NCBI GenBank assembly: GCA_002404055.1
Contig: DHIZ01000328.1
Coordinates: 1 to 10,958, forward strand
Reading direction: 5' to 3'
Source of the DNA: Chloroflexi bacterium UBA4733
Lineage (GTDB): Bacteria > Chloroflexota > UBA4733
Length of the DNA: 10,958 bases
The notes beneath the pieces were generated by a model. It had not been told where the DNA came from. It ran no database searches and was given only the letters and a program-made list of their open reading frames with translations. Below, one piece after another: positions 6,165 through 10,958 of this stretch (position 1 is its first letter; each line of letters begins with the position of its first letter). The position numbers and the translations under genes were made by a program.

Positions 6165-6608
6165 TCAGCCCAGCGTCTCGTCGAACGGTTTGCCATCAAG
6201 AGCGAGGTTGGCCAGCCGGTCGGCTTCCGCATTCTGGGAGCGTGGCACGTGCTCAAACTGCACGACGCCTAACTCACGGATGGCCTGTTGCACTCGACCG
6301 TGCAGTAATTGCAACGTCGCGTCCTTCACCCGGTACTGGCCGGTCATCTGGCGCACTACAAGTTCCGAATCCATGCGTACCCGCAGCGCGGGCGGGGCAT
6401 ACGGCGTCACCGCCTCCAGGGCCAGCAGGAGCGCCCGGTACTCGGCCTGATTGTTCGGAAGGCGTCCGAGGAGGCGACCGATCAAGCGGACGCGCCGGCC
6501 CTCCGGGTTCCAGAGGCAGATGCCGGCCGCGGCCGGACCGGGGTTGCCTCGAGCCGCGCCGTCAACGTACACGGTCCATTGACTGGAGGGCGGGCCGCTG
6601 TTGTTCAA
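6165..6608 (-). CDS. rnhA: Ribonuclease HI
   Basis: This 147-residue enzyme would degrade the RNA strand of RNA-DNA hybrids. All four carboxylates of the RNase HI active site are visible: Asp16 in YVDGAARGNPGP, Glu56 in NNQAEYRALLLAL, Asp80 in RMDSELVVRQM, and Asp130 in HVPRSQNAEADRLAN, which also has the flexible-loop His120. The WTVYVDG opening and the compact length suit the short bacterial/archaeal-like RNase HI type, which lacks an obvious basic protrusion. The start is TTG at 6608, overlapping the upstream stop as TTGA. I see no ribosome site before it, and the next in-frame alternative (GTG at Val13) would crowd Asp16, so translation probably depends on coupling to the upstream gene. 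Confidence 0.9.
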   Translation of the reverse strand: MNNSGPPSSQWTVYVDGAARGNPGPAAAGICLWNPEGRRVRLIGRLLGRLPNNQAEYRALLLALEAVTPYAPPALRVRMDSELVVRQMTGQYRVKDATLQLLHGRVQQAIRELGVVQFEHVPRSQNAEADRLANLALDGKPFDETLG

Positions 6609-7309
6609 CGCGCGACGTAGAGCAGGCGTCCGCAGTTATCGCACGGCACGAAGGCGATTCCCGGTCGCGCCTTGGCGACGGTCGACGGCGGCACCGTGAC
6701 GCGACAGACGCCACAGATATTCCCTTGCAGCGTTGCTATGGCACGTCCGCCCTTCTGCTGGCGTAAGCGCGTGTAGGTGGCCAGTGCTGCTGGCGTCAGT
6801 GGCGTCAGGCGGCGCGTGCGTTCCCCTTGCTGTTGGGTGAACTCCGCCTCCAATGCCTTGAGTTCCAGACGTGCGGCTGCCACCTGCTGCTCGCGTTCGG
6901 CCGCCGCCACGGCGATCTTCTCATCAAGGTCATGCAACTGTTGTGTCGTGACTTCGACGTCTTCCATCGCCGCCACCAGGGAGTCTTCAATGGTGCGGAG
7001 GTTGCTGGTGTGCTGCTCGATTTCCGTTTGCGTCGCCTCATACGAGTGCATGTCGCGGATGGAGGGGCTGCTCAGGCGCTGTTCGCGCCGCTGGATTTCC
7101 AGCCGCTCACCGGCGCTGTCGCCTTCGTAGCGGCGCTGCGCCAGTTGATGGTGCTGGAGGGATGCCGCCACGGCTGCCCGCACCGTGCGCATCTCGCGCA
7201 AGGCCACATTATCGGCAACACGCTGTTGCAAGTCCGCCACGACGCGACGGAGCCGGTCCAACTCGCTGTCGACAGCCTGCAAGGCCGCCATGTCCGCCAT
7301 CACCGTCAA
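6605..7309 (-). CDS. Coiled-coil protein with C4 zinc ribbon
   Basis: This is a 234-residue protein. Residues ~5-165 are charged heptad-rich helices, likely an antiparallel coiled coil, broken by RLSSPSIRDMHSYEAT (78-93). The C-terminus is a zinc ribbon with Cys199/Cys202 (CGVC) and Cys223/Cys226 (CDNC). This is the layout of the widespread C4-type zinc ribbon family that includes chlamydial CT398; a role in nucleic-acid or sigma-factor binding has been proposed for relatives. A gene of this type is often seen beside an RNase HI gene, as here. TTG at 7309 is chosen because CGGAG lies eight bases upstream; ATG codons at 7300 and 7291 are further from that site. It is the first gene of a two-gene operon. 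The precise function is unknown. Confidence 0.8.
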   Translation of the reverse strand: MTVMADMAALQAVDSELDRLRRVVADLQQRVADNVALREMRTVRAAVAASLQHHQLAQRRYEGDSAGERLEIQRREQRLSSPSIRDMHSYEATQTEIEQHTSNLRTIEDSLVAAMEDVEVTTQQLHDLDEKIAVAAAEREQQVAAARLELKALEAEFTQQQGERTRRLTPLTPAALATYTRLRQQKGGRAIATLQGNICGVCRVTVPPSTVAKARPGIAFVPCDNCGRLLYVAR

Positions 7310-7332
7310 GAGGCATGCTCCGTTCGGGGAGG

Positions 7333-7341
7333 ATCATAACA
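7333..7341 (-). promoter_or_regulatory. Extended -10 for the zinc-ribbon/RNase H operon
   Basis: On the minus strand TGTTATGAT combines the TGn extension with TATGAT (5 of 6 to TATAAT), 23 bases before the TTG start. Transcription would begin near 7326, leaving the CGGAG ribosome site in a leader of about 17 bases. No good -35 is seen, which extended -10 promoters may not need. Confidence 0.45.
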
Positions 7342-7504
7342 CGGGGGCAGGACGGGGTCGCGATCGTGGAAGGCCCTTACCCGCGCGCTTCGCAGGCTCA
7401 GCGACCGCATTGGTGTTAACTTAAAGAAGGGCACTGGCCCGGCAATTGCGGTGTCTCAGCCGGATCCCGATCCTGGTCGGGCGATTGGGTTTGGAGACAG
7501 GTTG
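7342..7504. other. Divergent intergenic gap
   Basis: This stretch separates the minus-strand zinc-ribbon operon from the plus-strand O-antigen-ligase-family gene. It includes an AT-rich island at 7414-7427 (GTTAACTTAAAG) that could belong to a plus-strand promoter, but no hexamer pair fits well. The frame of the ligase is open back to GTG 7451, yet those codons have mixed third positions unlike the gene body. Confidence 0.4.
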
Positions 7505-9214
7505 GTGAGCGCAGCAGTGGCAAAGGCAGGGTCATCAAGAGCCGGCTGGTATGCGGCTGCCCTCACGCCGCGGCGGGCGGTGCTCCTCCTGGTGCTCCTG
7601 CTCGTTCTGCTCGGCGCCGTCACTCCCTGGAGTTTGATCGTCAGCGTGCCGATTGTGCTGCGTACGTTGCTGCCGATTCGGCAATGGAATGGCCTTGCGC
7701 TGGGGGCCGCGTTGCTGCTCGGTGGCAGCGTGGTCAGCCTGCTCGTGAGCGTCGACCTGCCCGTGTCGCTTACCACGCTGGCTGGCATTTTCGGCGCCTT
7801 CGCCGTCGCTGTGCTGCTCCAACAGTGGTGGCAGTCTCCCCAGCGGCTGGGCGGCGGCATTGCCATCTATGTTGGCATCGCCTGTGCTCTGGTGCTCCTG
7901 GCGACGATTCAAGTCGACATTCAGTTTGCCAAGCTCAACGCGATGAGTCAGGCCGTGTATGGCTGGTTTGGCCGCTGGCCACACCTCGACAATGTCGGCT
8001 TCAGCCAGAACGCGACAGCCGCTTTGATCGTGGCCGTCTGCCCCTTCAGCATCGCCCTCGCCTGCGGGAGGAGTCATCGCCTGGTGCGGGCAGGAGCCGC
8101 GCTGGCCTCGCTCTGGTTCGTCTTTGCGCTCGTGCTGACGCTGTCGCGCGGCGCCTTCTTCGGCCTCGCCTTCGGCGCCGGCGCGATGATCTGGCTAAAC
8201 GGTGGGCGGACGCGCTGGCTGGCGCCGCTGCCGGCTCTTGTGACCCTGGGCCTCCTTCTGGCAGGCGTCACTGGCTACGAATTCACGATATCCGCCACAC
8301 CGACCGGCTGGAGCAGCGTCGACCGCCTCTACATCTGGCACACGGCGCTACGGGTGCTGGCCGACTTTCCCATCACCGGCCCCGGCGCCGGCACCTTCCC
8401 GCTGCGCGTGCCGGCCTACACCTGGCCGATGGAAGCGCGCGACATCCCCCATGCCCACAACTTTGTGCTGCAAACCTATCTCGACTCCGGTCTGGTCGGC
8501 TTGATCGGCATGCTGGTGCTGTTGCTGGCGGCGCTTCAGGCCGTGTTGCGGCTGCTGTCGTTGCCTCTGGACAGCCGCCTCCGGCTGGCCGTGCTGGGCA
8601 GTGCCGGCGCACTCGTCGGCACCCTGGCGCACGGTAGCGTCGACGCCTATTTCTGGGGCGACGCGCGCACCTTCTACGTCGTCGCTGTCCCTCTCGGCGT
8701 CCTACTGAGCGTGGCTCGCCTGCGCGGTGCTTCCCTCGCCTTCACGGCCAACCCAACGGCTGTTGCTCGCCTTGACGTCTGGGCTACGGCACTGCGCCAG
8801 ACGTGGACGAGTGACGGGCGACGACCTGGGTACCCGGTGGCAATGGGCGCCGCGGCCACTTTGCTCCTGGTCTTCGCCGCCCGGCCGATCGCCAGCCTCA
8901 GTCTGGCCAACTCCGGCAACCTGCTGCGCGAACACGGCGAGTTGATGGCGACCGGCTCACCATTGCAAACGCTGACCTTGACCCTGGCGCAGCAGCAACT
9001 GCAATGGAGTACCGGCCTGGAAAGCAGCTACGGCGCCGCCTGGCAAGACCTGGCCGAGGTGGCCCTGGACGAGCGGAACACCTCCCATGCCTCGCTCTAC
9101 CTGGCGCGCGCAGGTCAGGAAGGCCAGCACGACGCCCTGGTGCTGCGCGACGATGACCGGCTAAGCCGTCTGGCCATCGCCCAGGCCAGCCCTGCCTTGC
9201 GCGTCACCCACTGA
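7505..9214 (+). CDS. O-antigen ligase/polymerase family membrane protein (Wzy_C)
   Basis: This is a multi-pass membrane protein, 569 residues from GTG 7505. That start is chosen because GGAG (7493-7496) lies eight bases upstream; a longer version from GTG 7451 adds 18 residues and has no ribosome site nearby. About 12-13 hydrophobic segments are visible, e.g. 25-40, 64-82, 90-106, 119-134, 170-186, 198-231, 240-256, 328-348, 359-377, 387-402 and 445-460. The Wzy_C features are LSRGAF (213-218), a long outer loop with RLYIWHTAL and GPGAGTF (292-298), then IPHAHN (314-319; His316, His318) and DSGLVGL. Family members join sugar chains to lipid A, polymerise O-units or glycosylate proteins. The ~109-residue tail after the last segment holds one TPR-like helix pair (around 507-538). 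No glycosyltransferase is nearby. Confidence 0.82.
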   Translation: MSAAVAKAGSSRAGWYAAALTPRRAVLLLVLLLVLLGAVTPWSLIVSVPIVLRTLLPIRQWNGLALGAALLLGGSVVSLLVSVDLPVSLTTLAGIFGAFAVAVLLQQWWQSPQRLGGGIAIYVGIACALVLLATIQVDIQFAKLNAMSQAVYGWFGRWPHLDNVGFSQNATAALIVAVCPFSIALACGRSHRLVRAGAALASLWFVFALVLTLSRGAFFGLAFGAGAMIWLNGGRTRWLAPLPALVTLGLLLAGVTGYEFTISATPTGWSSVDRLYIWHTALRVLADFPITGPGAGTFPLRVPAYTWPMEARDIPHAHNFVLQTYLDSGLVGLIGMLVLLLAALQAVLRLLSLPLDSRLRLAVLGSAGALVGTLAHGSVDAYFWGDARTFYVVAVPLGVLLSVARLRGASLAFTANPTAVARLDVWATALRQTWTSDGRRPGYPVAMGAAATLLLVFAARPIASLSLANSGNLLREHGELMATGSPLQTLTLTLAQQQLQWSTGLESSYGAAWQDLAEVALDERNTSHASLYLARAGQEGQHDALVLRDDDRLSRLAIAQASPALRVTH

Positions 9215-10642
9215 GGTCGGCCCGGATCGGTCCAGGCGGACCGCCACCCCGGCCATCGCCAGCAAGAGGGCAATCTGCACGACAGTGCCATGGACGTAGA
9301 GGTCATCCAGCAGGTTGTGAACCGACAGCGTTATGAGCATGCCAAGCGCGCCGGCCACGATGGCGTGGAGCAACGGATCGCGCATGTGCGCCGATGGCTG
9401 CCAGAGCAGGCGAAAGGCGCTAAACAGGAAGACCAGGTACGTTCCCAGGCCGATGACGCCCGTCTCCACCGCCTGGTTGAGGTAATAGTCGTGGGCGTGC
9501 TGGAGGCCCACGTTCCAACCCTGCACCGCGTAGTGCGGGTAGACGATGCCGAAGTTGCCCATACCGACGCCGAGCAGCCAGTGGCTCGCGAACATGCTTT
9601 CCCCGGCGATCCAGAAGGCCAGCCGCTGCGCCGCCGAGAAGGTGGCTGGGGTGGGATGGAGCACGTTGACGTTGTAGATATCGAAGGCGGCCACGACCCG
9701 CGTGCTGATGGAGCCTGGCACCAGGTGAATGGCAAACAGCCAGGCGACGATGACCGCGCCGGCCACGCCGAAACCGACCAGGGTGCGGGAGCGACTGCCG
9801 CCACGGTCTAGCAGCAGCACTGATGCCGCCGCCAGCGCCAGCCAGGCGCTGCGAGAGAGGGAGCACACGATGGCGCCAACGATCAGCGCGGCAGCCAGCG
9901 CCAGCCAGCGGCCGCCGCGTCGCCGGTAGGAGACTGTAGCCAGTGCCACCGCGAGTAGTACGCCCATGTTGAGATAACCGGCGAAGGGGTTCGGCTGCGC
10001 GAAGCTGCCGTAGGCGCGCATGAAGAGTCCGTGGATCAGAAAGCTGGGCGGGCCGACTTTGAGGACAAACTGGTAGAGGCCGACTGCGGCTTCCAGGGTC
10101 GTGCTGCCGACGATCAGCAGGGCGGCCAGGCCGAGCTGTCGCCGCGTCGTGAGCAGGTTACAGGCCAGGACATAGACGACGAGCAACTCGACCCACTTCA
10201 CCAGTTCTTTGAAGCCCCAGACCAGCGAGCCCTGGTCCGGCGGGGCAGAGATGATGGACAGGAAACTCAAGGTGATGCCGGTCAGGAAGAGCAGCAGCGG
10301 CGGCAACAGCGGCATGGGCGCAAAGGTGTGGCGGCGCGTCACGATCACCTGCAGCAGCCAGGCGGTCAAGGTGACGGCCACCAGCAACTCCGTGCTGCTG
10401 GCCGGGAACGGTCCCAGCTTGAAGGAATGCAGCGACTGGACCGGCACCGATGGTATCAACAAGTACAGTCCCAGTAAGGGCCGACGCAAGATGGCGCCGA
10501 CCAACAATGCCCCGAAGAGGGCGACCAGCCCGTAGCTCGGGCTCAACAGCGCCAGGGCAAAGGCCACTGCCAGCACGCCGAGCGCCCCAAGCAGGAGGGA
10601 AGGAGACACGCGCCGCGCGGCCGGACGACCAACAATCTGCAT
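9161..10642 (-). CDS. O-antigen ligase/polymerase family membrane protein (Wzy_C)
   Basis: This is a second, diverged member of the family, 493 residues from ATG 10642, with about 11-12 hydrophobic segments. Visible signatures are GSFAQPNPFAGYL (212-224), SLSRSAWLAL (261-270, Arg264), the outer loop with AQRLAFWIAG (Arg340) and GVGMGNF (358-364), and HAHDYYL (His382, His384) followed by ETGVIGLG. It is closer to the common PNxxAGYL pattern than the neighbour and lacks the neighbour's long C-terminal tail. An upstream in-frame TTG at 10666 adds eight residues but has no ribosome site, and those codons include a TATACT box, so ATG 10642 is preferred. The last 17 codons and stop overlap the end of the convergent ligase. 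Its substrate is not predictable; no polysaccharide genes flank it within the window. Confidence 0.82.
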   Translation of the reverse strand: MQIVGRPAARRVSPSLLLGALGVLAVAFALALLSPSYGLVALFGALLVGAILRRPLLGLYLLIPSVPVQSLHSFKLGPFPASSTELLVAVTLTAWLLQVIVTRRHTFAPMPLLPPLLLFLTGITLSFLSIISAPPDQGSLVWGFKELVKWVELLVVYVLACNLLTTRRQLGLAALLIVGSTTLEAAVGLYQFVLKVGPPSFLIHGLFMRAYGSFAQPNPFAGYLNMGVLLAVALATVSYRRRGGRWLALAAALIVGAIVCSLSRSAWLALAAASVLLLDRGGSRSRTLVGFGVAGAVIVAWLFAIHLVPGSISTRVVAAFDIYNVNVLHPTPATFSAAQRLAFWIAGESMFASHWLLGVGMGNFGIVYPHYAVQGWNVGLQHAHDYYLNQAVETGVIGLGTYLVFLFSAFRLLWQPSAHMRDPLLHAIVAGALGMLITLSVHNLLDDLYVHGTVVQIALLLAMAGVAVRLDRSGPTSVGDAQGRAGLGDGQTA

Positions 10643-10648
10643 TCGGGC

Positions 10649-10654
10649 AGTATA
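10649..10654 (-). promoter_or_regulatory. TATACT box directly before the ligase ATG
   Basis: On the minus strand TATACT (5 of 6 to TATAAT) ends six bases before ATG 10642, so a start site seven bases after the box would fall on the A of the ATG. No ribosome site precedes this ATG, which fits a leaderless transcript. No clear -35 is visible. Confidence 0.4.
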
Positions 10655-10666
10655 GCGGACCTGCAA

Positions 10667-10819
10667 CCGGCCCGAATCTGGAGGTTATCAGTAAATCACG
10701 CCCACACTGGCCCAATCACGCCGTCCGACCTCGGAACCAGCCGGAACAGGCGTTACGCTTAGGCGCGAGACACAGCGGCCACGCCAGGTGGCATGGATGA
10801 AAAAAGGGGGAAGAGCGCC
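10667..10819. other. Divergent gap before the ferredoxin gene
   Basis: This gap separates the minus-strand ligase from the plus-strand ferredoxin. I found no convincing -35/-10 pair for the ferredoxin and no repeat. Near its end, a run of A followed by GGGGG (10798-10810) precedes the ferredoxin start. Confidence 0.4.
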
Positions 10820-10958
10820 ATGACCTACGTCATTACCGAAACCTGCGTCGATCTGAAGGACGCCTCCTGCGTGGAGGTCTGCCCGGTCAACTGCATCTAC
10901 AGCACCGACGACGACCGGCTGTACCTGATCAGCCCCGACGAGTGCATCGACTGCGGCG
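10820..10958 (+). CDS. Seven-iron-type ferredoxin, N-terminal part
   Basis: Only the first 46 codons are in the window; the gene runs off the right edge. The cysteine pattern is Cys9-x7-Cys17-x3-Cys21-Pro, then Cys42 and Cys45. This matches ferredoxins with one [3Fe-4S] and one [4Fe-4S] cluster, such as Azotobacter ferredoxin I: Cys9 and Cys17 would hold the 3Fe cluster, and Cys21, Cys42, Cys45 and a later cysteine the 4Fe cluster. Position 13 is Lys, so the first motif lacks the central cysteine of a 4Fe site. Cys25 corresponds to the free cysteine of that family. It would act as a cytoplasmic low-potential electron carrier. ATG 10820 follows a GGGGGAAGAG ribosome site. The partner is unknown. 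Confidence 0.9.
   Translation, partial: MTYVITETCVDLKDASCVEVCPVNCIYSTDDDRLYLISPDECIDCG

Overview
This GC-rich window has dense short operons, GTG and TTG start codons, strong GGAGG ribosome sites and several stop/start overlaps. The gene mix (a PrpC-type citrate synthase with a methylcitrate dehydratase and lyase, a universal-stress/ParB-like fusion, two multi-pass O-antigen-ligase-type proteins, a seven-iron-type ferredoxin and GTAG-type REP palindromes) suggests a Chloroflexota-like bacterium, perhaps near Thermomicrobia. That placement is inference from style and family recall; no phylogenetic marker lies in the window.

Layout. Positions 1-482 carry no convincing gene. They hold a pair of ~67-bp inverted repeats, each with an 11-bp-stem hairpin, around a ~300-bp core that folds on paper into several hairpins inside a closing stem. 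Positions 483-3884 are a minus-strand operon prpD-prpB-prpC (2-methylcitrate dehydratase, 2-methylisocitrate lyase, 2-methylcitrate synthase), with genes overlapping at both joints; together they would convert propionyl-CoA plus oxaloacetate to pyruvate plus succinate. Positions 3885-4176 are intergenic: a remnant of the left-end repeat, then two REP-like palindromes facing each other. Positions 4177-5487 (minus) encode a three-part protein: universal stress domain, ParB/sulfiredoxin-like domain and an alpha-helical C-terminus. It is divergent from a small dual-specificity-type phosphatase (5617-6159, plus). A minus-strand pair follows: a coiled-coil/zinc-ribbon protein and an RNase HI joined by a TTGA overlap (6165-7309). 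Two O-antigen-ligase-family membrane proteins then converge and overlap tail to tail by 54 bp (7505-9214 plus; 9161-10642 minus). The window ends inside a ferredoxin gene.

The metabolic and housekeeping genes are readable with confidence. The points most worth a second look are the inverted-repeat element with its possibly structured core, the REP pair (which predicts a RAYT-type transposase elsewhere in the genome), the USP-ParB-like fusion, the convergent ligase pair, and a possible leaderless start for the second ligase. I see no tRNA, rRNA, CRISPR array, transposase or phage gene. No clear defence system or otherwise new multi-gene system is visible.
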